Shown in pieces: positions 1-8,475 of a stretch of DNA of 13,697 nucleotides. The stretch lies in contig JAABRN010000040.1 in the NCBI GenBank assembly GCA_011390855.1, forward strand, positions 1 through 13,697. The letters are read 5' to 3'. Made by a program: the position numbers and the translations under genes. Position 1 is the first letter of the stretch; the number at the start of each line of letters is the position of its first letter. This DNA comes from Hydrogenophaga sp. (GTDB lineage: Bacteria; Pseudomonadota; Gammaproteobacteria; Burkholderiales; Burkholderiaceae_C). The notes beneath the pieces are model-generated. The model had not been told where the DNA came from and searched no databases. It worked only from the letters and a program-made list of their open reading frames with translations.

Positions 1-707
1 ACCGCCGGCACAACAAAACGAAGTCCAGGCCGGGCCTTGAGCATCCTGACTGCGGCCGCAAAAAAACGCGCGGCCAGATACTGCACTTCCGACGTCCGGC
101 TACCCGGAAGAATGGCCACCACGAGATCCTCGTCCCGCAGACCCAGCTTGCGGCGGGCAGCGGCGCGATCGGGCACCATGGGGATCACATGTGCGATCGG
201 ATGGCCCACGTAGGTGGAGGCGATGCCGTGTTCGGCCAGCAAAGCGGGCTCAAAGGGAAAGATACAAAGCACATGATCAACCCCGCGCCGCACCTTCTCC
301 ACCTTCTCGGGCCGCCAGGCCCAGAAAGAGGGGCAGACAAAATGCACAGTGCGCACACCCGCAGCCTTGAGGTCGGCTTCCAGCCCGAAGTTGAAATCAG
401 GCGCGTCCACGCCGATAAAAAGCGCGGGCGGTTGTGCCAGAAGTCGCTCGCGCAGCTGTTTGCGAATGCGCAAAATGCCCAGCAATTTGGGCAATACCTC
501 CAGGTAGCCCCGAACGGCCAGTCGCTCGCTGGGCCACCACGCGTCGAAACCTTGTTCGACCATGCGTGGTCCACCGATGCCTGCGGCCACGAGATCAGGC
601 CATCGCTGGCGCATGGCCTGCAGGAGCAAGCCAGCGAGCAGATCGCCAGAGGTCTCGCCAGCCACCATCGCTATCCGGCGTTGTCCTTCGATGAATTGGG
701 CCGACAC
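1..707 (-). CDS. lpxB: Lipid-A-disaccharide synthase LpxB (partial; C-terminus beyond the left edge)
   Basis: LpxB condenses UDP-2,3-diacylglucosamine with lipid X (2,3-diacylglucosamine 1-phosphate) to form the beta-1,6 disaccharide of lipid A, at the inner face of the cytoplasmic membrane. About 235 residues are visible and roughly the last 145 of a normal-length protein are missing. Visible motifs are AGETSGD (16-22), GIGGPRM (43-49), IGVDAPDF (98-105), PSFWAWRP (126-133), FPFEPA (150-155) and LPGSRTSEV (200-208). D101 and R204 align with the essential D98 and R201 of the E. coli and Haemophilus enzymes. The GTG start is the only plausible one: two in-frame stops lie about 50 nt upstream, and the only other candidate is a CTG. 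The start is 4 nt after the lpxA stop with no clear Shine-Dalgarno, so translation is probably coupled. Identity is certain; the start is fairly sure. Confidence 0.96.
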   Translation of the reverse strand, partial: MSAQFIEGQRRIAMVAGETSGDLLAGLLLQAMRQRWPDLVAAGIGGPRMVEQGFDAWWPSERLAVRGYLEVLPKLLGILRIRKQLRERLLAQPPALFIGVDAPDFNFGLEADLKAAGVRTVHFVCPSFWAWRPEKVEKVRRGVDHVLCIFPFEPALLAEHGIASTYVGHPIAHVIPMVPDRAAARRKLGLRDEDLVVAILPGSRTSEVQYLAARFFAAAVRMLKARPGLRFVVPA

Positions 708-711
708 ACTG

Positions 712-1500
712 TCAGCGGGCGATGCCGCGGGTCGCAGAGGCCAGGAAGCGGCTCATCATGTCCACATCACCCGCCGCCTCCGGCATGTCACTCACCAGCG
801 ATTCGATGCCGCTGCGCGATTGCTCCAGGGTGAGACCCTGGCGGTACAGCAGCTTGTGCATCTGTTTGACGGCAGCAATACGCTCTGGTGTAAACCCGCG
901 CCGACGCAGCCCCACGATGTTGAAACCGCGCACCGCAAGTGGATTGCCATCCACCAACATGAACGGTGGAACATCCTGCGACACCGCACTGGCGAAACCG
1001 ATCATGGCGTGCGCACCCACCGATACAAACTGGTGGATCCCGGTCAGCCCACCCACCGTGACCCAGTCGGCCAGGTGCACATGACCTGCCAGGGTGGTGT
1101 TGTTTGCCAGTGTGGTGTGGTTGTCGACCAGACAGTCATGGGCAATATGGGTGTAGGCCATGATCCAGTTGTCGTTGCCAACCCGCGTGACACCACCTGC
1201 ACCAGGAACACCGAGGTTGAAAGTGCAGAATTCGCGAATGGTGTTGCGGTTACCTATGAGCAGCTCGGTCGGCTCGCCCGCGTACTTTTTATCCTGTGGC
1301 ACAGCACCCAGCGAGTTGAACTGGAAAATCCGGTTGTTCTGACCGATCGTGGTGCGACCATCGATCACACAATGAGCACCAACAGTCGTGCCTGCCCCAA
1401 TCTTCACGTGGGGACCGATCACCGTGTAGGGGCCAACACTGACTGAAGTGTCAATCTCCGCAGAGGGGTCCACCAGTGCGGTGGGATGAATCTGAGTCAC
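712..1500 (-). CDS. lpxA: UDP-N-acetylglucosamine O-acyltransferase LpxA
   Basis: LpxA carries out the first step of lipid A synthesis, moving a 3-hydroxyacyl chain from acyl carrier protein to the 3-OH of UDP-GlcNAc in the cytoplasm. The protein is a left-handed beta-helix of hexapeptide repeats (about residues 3-185) with a C-terminal helical domain. With the GTG start chosen here it is 262 residues, the same length as in E. coli. The catalytic histidine is H121 in THIAHDC (E. coli H125), with H118 (H122) and H156 in GIHQF (H160). The hydrocarbon-ruler position, glycine 173 in E. coli, is phenylalanine here (F169), which predicts a short acyl chain. The open frame extends to a TTG overlapping fabZ, but the GTG has a GGAG 8 nt upstream and gives the family N-terminus MTQIHPTA. 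It lies between fabZ and lpxB. Confidence 0.97.
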   Translation of the reverse strand: MTQIHPTALVDPSAEIDTSVSVGPYTVIGPHVKIGAGTTVGAHCVIDGRTTIGQNNRIFQFNSLGAVPQDKKYAGEPTELLIGNRNTIREFCTFNLGVPGAGGVTRVGNDNWIMAYTHIAHDCLVDNHTTLANNTTLAGHVHLADWVTVGGLTGIHQFVSVGAHAMIGFASAVSQDVPPFMLVDGNPLAVRGFNIVGLRRRGFTPERIAAVKQMHKLLYRQGLTLEQSRSGIESLVSDMPEAAGDVDMMSRFLASATRGIAR

Positions 1501-1508
1501 AACGCGCA

Positions 1509-1512
1509 CTCC
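1509..1512 (-). promoter_or_regulatory. Shine-Dalgarno GGAG deciding the lpxA GTG start
   Basis: On the minus strand GGAG is followed by 8 nt and then GTG. It sits in the 22-nt gap between the fabZ stop and lpxA. This spacing favours the GTG at 1498-1500 over the upstream TTG at 1528-1530 and over another in-frame GTG that begins inside the GGAG. Confidence 0.7.
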
Positions 1513-1522
1513 AACCAAATGC

Positions 1523-1963
1523 TCAGGCAATGGTGCGCATGGTGCACATCAATTCGGCCTCGCAAACCACATTGCCAGCAACACGAATGGAGCCTTTGAA
1601 TTTATAGATGCCGGACTTCATGCGATCCAGTTCGACATCCATGACCAATTGATCACCCGGCTCAACCGGCCGCTTGAAGCGTGCGGCATCGATGCCGGCA
1701 AAGTAGTACACCGTGTTGTCGTCCATGGTCACACCTGCGGTGTCGAATGCAAGCAGGGCCGCGGCCTGGGCCATTGCCTCCAGCATGAGCACACCTGGCA
1801 TGACGGGGCGATTCGGGAAATGTCCCCCAAAAAAAGGTTCGTTGATGGTGACGTTCTTGATCGCCTTGATGCGCTTGCCTTTTTCGATTTCGAGCACGCG
1901 ATCCACCAGCAGGAAAGGGTAGCGGTGCGGCAGTTGCTTGCGGATCTCGTGGATGTCCATCAT
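1523..1963 (-). CDS. fabZ: 3-hydroxyacyl-[acyl carrier protein] dehydratase FabZ
   Basis: FabZ dehydrates (3R)-hydroxyacyl-ACP to trans-2-enoyl-ACP in the fatty-acid elongation cycle, so it competes with LpxA and LpxD for the same 3-hydroxyacyl-ACP pool. The 146-residue protein is a single hot-dog fold of normal length. It contains [12 protein letters not shown] (12-23), the active-site segment [14 protein letters not shown] with H48, and LEAMAQA with the catalytic glutamate E62. The ATG overlaps the lpxD stop by 4 nt as ATGA, so translation is probably coupled to lpxD. A second ATG follows at once; the first is used because of that overlap. Placement between lpxD and lpxA is the usual proteobacterial order and helps tell FabZ from FabA. 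Confidence 0.97.
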   Translation of the reverse strand: MMDIHEIRKQLPHRYPFLLVDRVLEIEKGKRIKAIKNVTINEPFFGGHFPNRPVMPGVLMLEAMAQAAALLAFDTAGVTMDDNTVYYFAGIDAARFKRPVEPGDQLVMDVELDRMKSGIYKFKGSIRVAGNVVCEAELMCTMRTIA

Positions 1964-3012
1964 GGTCTTGTATTCTGTTCAGATGCTTGTGCGATTGCTT
2001 GTTCGACAGCCTTGAGACGTTCGCGCAAGCGGTTGAGCTGCTTCAGGGATGCGGCATTCTTCTCCCAACTGGCATTGTCGTCGATGGGAAACATGCCGGT
2101 ATAGTGACCTGGCTTGGCGATCGATCTGGTCACCACGGAGGCGGCCGAGATATTCACACCATCGGCCAGCGTCAGATGGCCAAGCACCACAGCGCCACCG
2201 CCGACCGTGCAATGCGCCCCAATCACGGCGCTGCCCGCGACCCCCACACAACCTGCCATGGCGGAATGCGCACCCACACGCACGTTGTGCCCGATCTGAA
2301 TGAGGTTGTCCAGCTTCACTCCGTCTTCAATCACCGTATCTTCAAGAGCTCCGCGATCAATACAGGTGTTCGCACCGATTTCGACGTCGTCTCCAATGCG
2401 GACAGATCCCAGTTGCTCGATCTTGACCCATGTACCTTCATGAGGGGCGAAGCCGAATCCATCGGCACCGATCACGGCCCCCGAGTGAATCACGCCTCGA
2501 GCTCCGATGACACAGTGGTCCCCAAATACCACACGCGGATGCAGCCTGGTGTCTTCACCCACTCGGGCGTTTTTTCCCACCACGGCGTGAGCCCCCACTC
2601 GTGCGCCATTGCCAATTTGAGCCGCTGCGCCTATGACCGCAAAAGGTCCTACGTCGACGCCTTCCCCGATCACGGCGTCTGGATGAACACTGGCGAGGGG
2701 ATCGATCTGCGCAGCAGGAAGGGGCTCGTGAACGCGACGCCACCATTGGGTCAGTCGCGCAAAATAGAGGTAAGGGTCGTCGGTGACCACGCATGGTCCC
2801 CTGAGAACCGCTTGTGCTTGCAAACCTGGCGGCACGACCACGGCAGCCGCTTGGGTCCGTGTCAGCTGGCTGGCGTACCGAAGATGAGAGACGAAAGTGA
2901 GGTCACGTGCTGTGGCTGTCGCCACGGGCGCGAGCCGATCGATTGCGGTATCGGCAGACCCGATCAGTGTGCCGCCCAGGGCACCCACGATGTCACCCAG
3001 GGACTTCGACAC
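1960..3012 (-). CDS. lpxD: UDP-3-O-acylglucosamine N-acyltransferase LpxD
   Basis: LpxD adds the second, amide-linked 3-hydroxyacyl chain from ACP to UDP-3-O-acylglucosamine, the third step of lipid A synthesis, in the cytoplasm. The 350-residue protein has an N-terminal uridine-binding domain (about 1-100), a long left-handed beta-helix of hexapeptide repeats (about 105-300) and a C-terminal helix (about 318-345) rich in charged residues. Motifs include DGFGFAP (184-190) and IQIGHNV with the catalytic histidine H242 (E. coli H239). The E. coli ruler residue M290 aligns with V293. Two in-frame GTG codons compete for the start. The second has a GGAG 7 nt upstream, while the first lies 1 nt from the same GGAG, so the second is preferred. 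The gene starts 16 nt after skp and overlaps fabZ by 4 nt. Confidence 0.97.
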   Translation of the reverse strand: MSKSLGDIVGALGGTLIGSADTAIDRLAPVATATARDLTFVSHLRYASQLTRTQAAAVVVPPGLQAQAVLRGPCVVTDDPYLYFARLTQWWRRVHEPLPAAQIDPLASVHPDAVIGEGVDVGPFAVIGAAAQIGNGARVGAHAVVGKNARVGEDTRLHPRVVFGDHCVIGARGVIHSGAVIGADGFGFAPHEGTWVKIEQLGSVRIGDDVEIGANTCIDRGALEDTVIEDGVKLDNLIQIGHNVRVGAHSAMAGCVGVAGSAVIGAHCTVGGGAVVLGHLTLADGVNISAASVVTRSIAKPGHYTGMFPIDDNASWEKNAASLKQLNRLRERLKAVEQAIAQASEQNTRP

Positions 3013-3019
3013 GCCCACT

Positions 3020-3023
3020 CTCC
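3020..3023 (-). promoter_or_regulatory. Shine-Dalgarno GGAG deciding the lpxD GTG start
   Basis: GGAG on the minus strand is followed by 7 nt and the GTG at 3010-3012. The alternative GTG at 3016-3018 would leave only 1 nt of spacing. It lies in the 16-nt gap after the skp stop. Confidence 0.65.
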
Positions 3024-3028
3024 GCGCG

Positions 3029-3547
3029 CTACTTGGCGTTGTTCAAGCTGCTCAGCACCTTGTCGGTGATGTCGTGCTTGGGATTGATGTACACGGCTTC
3101 CTGTATCACGAGATCGTACTTTTCAGCCTCCGCAATCTGCTTGATCGCCCGGTTAGCACGCTCAAGCACGGCTTGAAGCTCTTCGTTCTTGCGAAGGTTC
3201 AGGTCCTCCTGGAACTCGCGCTGCTTGCGCTGGAATTCCTGGTCTTGCGTGATCAGCTGTCGCTGTCGAACCACCCTCTGGCTCTCGGCAAGCGTTGGGG
3301 CCTCCCGCTCGAATTTTTCTGAAGCGGTCTTGAGCTGAGCCGCCAGATTCTGGACTTCTTTCTCCCGGCGCAAAAACTCCTGCTCAAGCTTGGCCTGCGC
3401 TGACTTGGCAAGGGAAGCTTCACGAAAAATCCGGTCGGTGTTCACAAAGCCTATGCGAAAGTCCTGGGCCAGCGCAGACATCGCCATCACACTGGCGACA
3501 GCCACGAGGCTCCCGGCGCGGATCACAGAAAATAGGGAAGCATTCAT
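3029..3547 (-). CDS. skp: Periplasmic chaperone Skp/OmpH family
   Basis: Skp holds unfolded outer-membrane proteins in the periplasm and delivers them towards the BAM complex. The 172-residue precursor begins with a Sec signal peptide: a short n-region containing R10, a hydrophobic stretch and an ALA|Q cleavage site after residue 27. The mature part opens with the family segment [14 protein letters not shown], followed by a highly charged coiled-coil region (about 45-140) that would form the tentacles of the trimer. It then returns to a short beta segment (about 147-156, [10 protein letters not shown]) typical of OmpH proteins. The ATG overlaps the bamA TAA stop as TAATG, which indicates coupling to bamA. 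Its place between bamA and lpxD is the standard order. Family assignment is firm. Confidence 0.94.
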   Translation of the reverse strand: MNASLFSVIRAGSLVAVASVMAMSALAQDFRIGFVNTDRIFREASLAKSAQAKLEQEFLRREKEVQNLAAQLKTASEKFEREAPTLAESQRVVRQRQLITQDQEFQRKQREFQEDLNLRKNEELQAVLERANRAIKQIAEAEKYDLVIQEAVYINPKHDITDKVLSSLNNAK

Positions 3548-5844
3548 TAAAAAGAGGTTCCGATCTGAAACTGGAATTTCTGGATTCTATCCCCGTCAAA
3601 CTTGCGAATCGGGGTGGCGTAGGCAAAGCGCAAGGGGCCAATAGGCGACACCCAGCTCAGGCCGACACCAGCCGACGCCCGCATGTCAGAGAAGGTCACC
3701 TTCTCTCGTTCCCCGTAAACGTTTCCGATATCGACAAAGGCAAACATGCGCAAGGTGCGGTCGTTGCCTGCGCCAGGGAATGGTGCGATGAACTCGGTAT
3801 TGAGGACAAAATTCCTGGCCCCACCGACGCTAACAGTCTCACCAGTCGTGGAACCAATGACCTCAGATCGTGGCCCCAGGGTTCCCTGGTCGAATCCGCG
3901 CACGGATCCAAGACCGCCGCCGTAGAAATTCTTCAGCACAGGGAAGTCACCATCGATCCCTCGACCCAGCCCAATTTCACCATTGAAGGCCAGGGTGTAC
4001 TGGCGTGTCAACGGAATGAACTGCTGGATCTGATAATTGAGCTTCACGTAACGCTTGTCACTACCGAGGCCGAACTCGGTGTTGAAACGTTGCAGGCGGC
4101 CCTCGTTCGGAACCAGTGCGCTGTCTCGCCCGTCACGGGTCCATCCGATGGTGGCCGGAAAGTACGTACCGCCCTGATCGCGGTAGGCCACAGGCAGTTG
4201 ATTACCCTCGTCGATGCGGATTCGTTCGGCCCCCAGACCAAAAAACACCGTGTCGCGCTCGGTAAACGGAACGCCGAACCGAATGCCCACGCCTGGCGTC
4301 ACGATACGGTAGTCACCGCCTTGCTCGGTGTACGGTCGGGTGGTCTTGTAATAGGCGTCAAAGGTACGCGAGATCCCATCTGGCGTGAAATAGGGGTTGG
4401 TGGTGGTCAGCACGAACTGTCGGTTGAACTTGCTCGTGTTTACATTGAGTCCCAGGTAGTTGCCCGAGCCAAACACGTTCTCTTGCTGAATTCCGGCAAG
4501 GAACGAAAGCTTGTCAGCCTGGGAATAACCGGCGCCGATGGAAAGATTGCCTGTGGGCTTCTCCGCCACCGTCACCACCAGGTCCACCTGATCGGGCGTA
4601 CCAGGGACTGGCTGGGTGTCGATGCCCACTTCGGTAAAGAATCCCAGACGGTCCACCCGATCGCGCGACAGCCGGATGCGATCGCTGTCGTACCAAGCGG
4701 CTTCCAACTGGCGGAATTCCCGGCGAATCACTTCGTCCCGGCTGCGGTTGTTTCCTTCGACGTTGATCTTGCGCACGTACACCCGCCGCTGGGGCTGCGC
4801 CCGCAACACGAACGACACCTGATTGTTGACGCGGTCAATGGCCGGCACCGCATCGACCTGGGCAAACGCATAACCGAATGCGCCAAAATATTCTGTGAAT
4901 GCCCTGACCGTGTTGGCCACTTCCTCGGCGTTGTAGGCCTCCCCAGCCTGCAAGGTAACCAGGCGCTTGAACTCCTCGTCCTTTTCCAGGTACTCGCCTT
5001 CCAGCGACACCGACGACACGACGAAGCGATTGCCCTCGGTGATGTTGATGGTGATGGACATGCCGTCTTTCTCCGGATCGATGGCCACCTGCGTGGAATC
5101 GATGCGGAATTCAAGATAGCCGCGCGTGAGATAGTACGAACGCAGCTTTTCAAGGTCGGCGTTGAGTTTCTCGCGCGAATAGCGATCGGACTTGGTGTAC
5201 CAGCTCAGCCAGCCACCGGTATCCAGATCGAACAAGCCCCGCAGCGTCGACTCTGGAAAGGCCTGGCTGCCCACCACACGAATGTCGCGGATCTTCGCGA
5301 CATCACCCTCGACCACGCTGAAGTTGAGATTGACCTGATTGCGCTCGCCAGGTGTCACCGTGGTGGTGACTTCTGCCGCATACATGCTCCGGTTGATGTA
5401 TTGACGCTTGAGTTCCTGCTCGGCGCGGTCGGCCAGCGCCTTGTCGAAGGGACGGCCCTCAGTCAGGCCAATGTCACGCAACGCCTTCTTCAGGACTTCG
5501 GCATCGAACTCCTTGATTCCGGAAAAGCTCACGTCGGCAACGGAAGGCCGCTCTTCAACAATCACCACCAGCACGTCGCCGTTGATCTGAAGACGCACAT
5601 CGCTGAACAAGCCCAGGCCAAACAGCGACCGGATGGCGGTCGAACCCTTGTCGTCGTTGTACTGATCGCCAATGCGAAAAGGAAGCGATGCAAACACAGT
5701 CCCTGGCTCGACGCGCTGAAGACCCTCAACGCGGATGTCGCGCAGCGTGAATGGGTCAACGGCCCAGGCCGGAAGCGCCGACAACAAAGTTGCGGCTAGC
5801 GCGGAGAGTGACAGACCGCGCCAGCCATTTTTGATTTTTTTCAT
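3547..5844 (-). CDS. bamA: Outer membrane protein assembly factor BamA
   Basis: BamA is the central subunit of the BAM complex and folds beta-barrel proteins into the outer membrane. The 765-residue precursor has a signal peptide with KK and R charges and AWA|V cleavage after residue 28. Five POTRA domains follow (roughly 30-102, 103-182, 183-272, 273-352, 353-430), then a 16-strand barrel (about 433-765). The conserved loop-6 motif VRGF is at 648-651, FAFVDIGNVYG lies near the C-terminus, and the protein ends in a beta-signal with terminal phenylalanine (QFQIGTSF). The open frame extends 13 codons upstream into rseP, but ATG at 5842-5844 gives the proper signal peptide. No Shine-Dalgarno is visible in the 13-nt pyrimidine-rich gap after rseP. 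A run of seven A follows the start codon. Confidence 0.98.
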   Translation of the reverse strand: MKKIKNGWRGLSLSALAATLLSALPAWAVDPFTLRDIRVEGLQRVEPGTVFASLPFRIGDQYNDDKGSTAIRSLFGLGLFSDVRLQINGDVLVVIVEERPSVADVSFSGIKEFDAEVLKKALRDIGLTEGRPFDKALADRAEQELKRQYINRSMYAAEVTTTVTPGERNQVNLNFSVVEGDVAKIRDIRVVGSQAFPESTLRGLFDLDTGGWLSWYTKSDRYSREKLNADLEKLRSYYLTRGYLEFRIDSTQVAIDPEKDGMSITINITEGNRFVVSSVSLEGEYLEKDEEFKRLVTLQAGEAYNAEEVANTVRAFTEYFGAFGYAFAQVDAVPAIDRVNNQVSFVLRAQPQRRVYVRKINVEGNNRSRDEVIRREFRQLEAAWYDSDRIRLSRDRVDRLGFFTEVGIDTQPVPGTPDQVDLVVTVAEKPTGNLSIGAGYSQADKLSFLAGIQQENVFGSGNYLGLNVNTSKFNRQFVLTTTNPYFTPDGISRTFDAYYKTTRPYTEQGGDYRIVTPGVGIRFGVPFTERDTVFFGLGAERIRIDEGNQLPVAYRDQGGTYFPATIGWTRDGRDSALVPNEGRLQRFNTEFGLGSDKRYVKLNYQIQQFIPLTRQYTLAFNGEIGLGRGIDGDFPVLKNFYGGGLGSVRGFDQGTLGPRSEVIGSTTGETVSVGGARNFVLNTEFIAPFPGAGNDRTLRMFAFVDIGNVYGEREKVTFSDMRASAGVGLSWVSPIGPLRFAYATPIRKFDGDRIQKFQFQIGTSF

Positions 5845-5857
5845 GGGAAGGAAATGT

Positions 5858-7222
5858 TCAGCCCGCCAAGCGAACCACATCATTGAACAAGGCTACGGAC
5901 ATGAGTGCCATCAACACAACAACACCACCGCGCTGCAGGCGTTCCATCCAGGCGTCAGAGACGCTGCGCCCGGTCACGCCCTCCCAAAGATAATACATCA
6001 GGTGCCCACCGTCCAAGACAGGCAATGGCAACAAGTTGAGCACGCCCAGGCTCACGCTGATCAAGGCCAGGAACAGCAAATAGGAGGTGAGTCCCAGGCT
6101 GGCCGATTTGCCTGCGTAGTCGGCAATGGTGAGCGGTCCGCTCAGATTCTTGACCGATGCCTCCCCAATGAGCATTCGACCCATCATCTTGAGGGTGAGC
6201 CAGGAAACTTCCCAGGTGCGGACCACACCTTGCACAAGCCCCTCCACGGGGCCGTACTTCACTGTCATGAACTCTGGCGCTGCTCCAATGTATGCGCCGA
6301 TGCGTCCCACGTGAACACCATCCACCAGTTCCGGGGCAGGCTCTACCTGGAGTGTGAGGACCTGTCCAGCCCGTTCGAGCTCCCAGGCTTGGACCACAGG
6401 CTGGCCACCTGTGCCCACGCCCGTCCTGATCAAGGATCGCAGTTGCTGCCCGTCAGCGACAGGCGCACCATCCACTGCTCGCACCTTGTCTCCAGACTGA
6501 AGCCCTGCCTGGGCGGCAGCGCCACCCTCCATCACACCGCCCACCACGGGCGCGCTCCAGGGTGCAGTGATCCCCATCCGCTCAAACAGCTTTGCATCCA
6601 CCTCACGCACATCCAGCTGGCTCAGAGGCAAAAGGACAGGACGCGTAGAAGCCCCTTCTCCCTGGCCGACCCACAGCGTCATATCGTCTCCGGACAGTGC
6701 AGCCTGCGTCAACCGCCAGCGCAGGTCGCCAAATGACCCCACTTCCACAGCCTCTGAGTCACCCACAGACGCGTTGGCCACCCAATCACCACTGGCAATG
6801 CCCGCTTGATCCGCCAGTGAACCAGCAACAGGGCTACCCAGAATGGGCTTGGGCTCTTCCACCCCACTCCAGTTCACGACTGCATACAACAAGGCTGCCA
6901 GCAGCAAATTCGCGGCCGGTCCAGCCGCCACGATGGCGGCGCGCGAGCGCAATGGCTGGGTGTTGAACGCAAGATGCCGCTCTGCCGCATCGACTGGGCC
7001 TTCCCTCTCGTCAAGCATGCGGACATAGCCACCCAAAGGCAATGCACAGAGAACAAACTCGGTAGGGCTTCCTTTTCGCTGCCAACGCAGCAGTGGTTTG
7101 CCGAAACCGACAGAAAAACGGAGCACCTTCACACCACAGGCCACGGCGACCCGGTAGTGGCCGTACTCATGGATGGCGATCAGGACGCCAAGCGCAACAA
7201 CAAACGCAATCACGGTAAGCAT
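5858..7222 (-). CDS. rseP: Site-2 intramembrane zinc metalloprotease RseP
   Basis: RseP is the inner-membrane protease that makes the second cut in RseA/MucA-type anti-sigma factors to release the envelope-stress sigma factor; E. coli RseP also clears remnant signal peptides. The 454-residue protein has a first transmembrane segment carrying the zinc motif HEYGH (H18, E19, H22) and a membrane-associated segment with FSVGFGKPL. Further membrane segments follow (about 96-116, 375-400 and 430-448). Two periplasmic PDZ domains are recognisable from GSLADQAGIASGD (about 128-205) and GGAAAQAGLQSGD (about 224-295). The third zinc ligand is D404 in LPLPVLDGG, with N396 matching E. coli N394. The ATG has an AGGA about 9 nt upstream. 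The 61-nt gap to dxr is the largest inside the envelope operon and shows no terminator. The bamA start lies 13 nt downstream. Confidence 0.97.
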   Translation of the reverse strand: MLTVIAFVVALGVLIAIHEYGHYRVAVACGVKVLRFSVGFGKPLLRWQRKGSPTEFVLCALPLGGYVRMLDEREGPVDAAERHLAFNTQPLRSRAAIVAAGPAANLLLAALLYAVVNWSGVEEPKPILGSPVAGSLADQAGIASGDWVANASVGDSEAVEVGSFGDLRWRLTQAALSGDDMTLWVGQGEGASTRPVLLPLSQLDVREVDAKLFERMGITAPWSAPVVGGVMEGGAAAQAGLQSGDKVRAVDGAPVADGQQLRSLIRTGVGTGGQPVVQAWELERAGQVLTLQVEPAPELVDGVHVGRIGAYIGAAPEFMTVKYGPVEGLVQGVVRTWEVSWLTLKMMGRMLIGEASVKNLSGPLTIADYAGKSASLGLTSYLLFLALISVSLGVLNLLPLPVLDGGHLMYYLWEGVTGRSVSDAWMERLQRGGVVVLMALMSVALFNDVVRLAG

Positions 7223-7283
7223 GGCAAGGTTTCCTAAGTGCGGTGAGGCATGAACAAGCGCATGGGAGCGGCCGCCGCGCCGA

Positions 7284-8468
7284 TCACTCCTGCAAGCGCA
7301 GGATTTCCGCTTCGGCCATAGAGCGAGCTTCCGAATCGATGGCCATCAAGTCGGCAAGATTGACAGGCTTGGAGGGCAGCAAAGCCGTCAAAGTTGCATG
7401 GTTGACAGCGTGTATCTGATCGAATGGGAGTCGTCGATCCAGAAAGGCTGCCACGGCGACCTCGTTTGCAGCATTCAAGACAGCGGTGGTGCCCTCTGGC
7501 GCTCTCAATGCGTCCCAGGAGAGATACAAGCCGGGGTAGCGTGCCCGTTCGGGTTCCAGGAAGGTGAGCGATGCCAGTGTGGAGAAATCCAGAGGCTGGG
7601 CACCGCTGTCCATTCTCTCCGGCCATGAAAGGCCATAGGCGATGGGCACACGCATGTCGGGTGTACCCAACTGCGCCAGCACGGAGGTGTCCTTGAACTG
7701 CACCATCGAATGAATGATCTGCTGAGGGTGGATCAATACCTTGATTTTCTCAGGTGGCAAATCAAAAAGCCACCGGGCTTCGATCACTTCCAGCGCTTTG
7801 TTCATCATGGTCGCTGAATCCACGGATATCTTGCGGCCCATGACAAAGTTGGGGTGGGCGCATGCCTGTTCGGGCGTCATGGCCGCCAGCGTCTCAAGAG
7901 GTGTCTGCCTGAATGGCCCACCCGAAGAAGTCAACAAGATGTGGTCGATGCGCTGAGGCCAGAAAGAGGGATGTTCAGGGAGGCATTGAAAGATGGCCGA
8001 ATGCTCGCTGTCGATGGGCAGCAAGGTTGCACCACCTTGCCTCACGGTATCCATGAAAAGACCGCCGCCGACGACCAAGGCTTCCTTGTTGGCCAGAAGA
8101 AGTTTCTTTCCGGAAGCCGCAGCAGCGAGGCTGGGTGCCAGGCCTGCGGCACCAACGATGGAGGCCATCACGATGTCGACATCAGGATCTTCGCTGACTT
8201 CACAAAGCGCCTCGGGCCCCGATAGGACTTCTACGTTCAGCCCCGCCTGGCGCACCTTGTGCCGCAACGCTGCGGCATGCGGATCGCTGGCCATGACCGC
8301 AAAACGGGGCCGGAACAGTTCACATTGCTGCAGTAGCAGGTCGACCTGCGTGGAAGCGGTCAGGGCGTGGACTGCAAAACGCTCGGGATGGCGAGCGATC
8401 ACATCGAGCGTGTTGACGCCAATGGACCCGGTTGAGCCAAGGATGGTGACGGTTTGGGGCTTGTTCAT
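7284..8468 (-). CDS. dxr: 1-deoxy-D-xylulose 5-phosphate reductoisomerase Dxr (IspC)
   Basis: Dxr converts 1-deoxy-D-xylulose 5-phosphate to 2-C-methyl-D-erythritol 4-phosphate with NADPH and a divalent metal, the committed step of the MEP isoprenoid pathway. At 394 residues it is full length. The NADPH-binding loop is GSTGSIG (11-17) and LLLANKEALV (123-132) is conserved. The metal ligands are D153 and E155 in PIDSEHSAIFQ and E227 in NKALEVIEARW. SSGGPF (181-186) belongs to the active-site region. The ATG is 7 nt after the cdsA stop with no good Shine-Dalgarno, so coupling is likely. Together with uppS upstream it contributes to undecaprenyl carrier supply, although other MEP-pathway genes are not in the window. 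Confidence 0.97.
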   Translation of the reverse strand: MNKPQTVTILGSTGSIGVNTLDVIARHPERFAVHALTASTQVDLLLQQCELFRPRFAVMASDPHAAALRHKVRQAGLNVEVLSGPEALCEVSEDPDVDIVMASIVGAAGLAPSLAAAASGKKLLLANKEALVVGGGLFMDTVRQGGATLLPIDSEHSAIFQCLPEHPSFWPQRIDHILLTSSGGPFRQTPLETLAAMTPEQACAHPNFVMGRKISVDSATMMNKALEVIEARWLFDLPPEKIKVLIHPQQIIHSMVQFKDTSVLAQLGTPDMRVPIAYGLSWPERMDSGAQPLDFSTLASLTFLEPERARYPGLYLSWDALRAPEGTTAVLNAANEVAVAAFLDRRLPFDQIHAVNHATLTALLPSKPVNLADLMAIDSEARSMAEAEILRLQE

Positions 8469-8475
8469 GCAAATT

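Noticed and set aside
1987..3069. Long + strand open frame opposite lpxD (360 codons)
   Set aside because: Antisense shadow of a clearly identified gene with no recognisable protein features. The same holds for the frames opposite lpxA/lpxB (562-1446), tsf (11842-12576) and rpsB (12825-13421).
4090..5799. Long + strand open frame of 569 codons
   Set aside because: It lies entirely opposite bamA, resembles no known protein, lacks a fitting ribosome-binding site, and is explained by codon bias of bamA leaving few stops on the other strand.
6327..6332. GGAACT on the minus strand inside rseP as a sigma-E type -35 for bamA
   Set aside because: No matching -10 (TCnnA) at 16-17 nt, and it lies about 480 nt from bamA within coding sequence.
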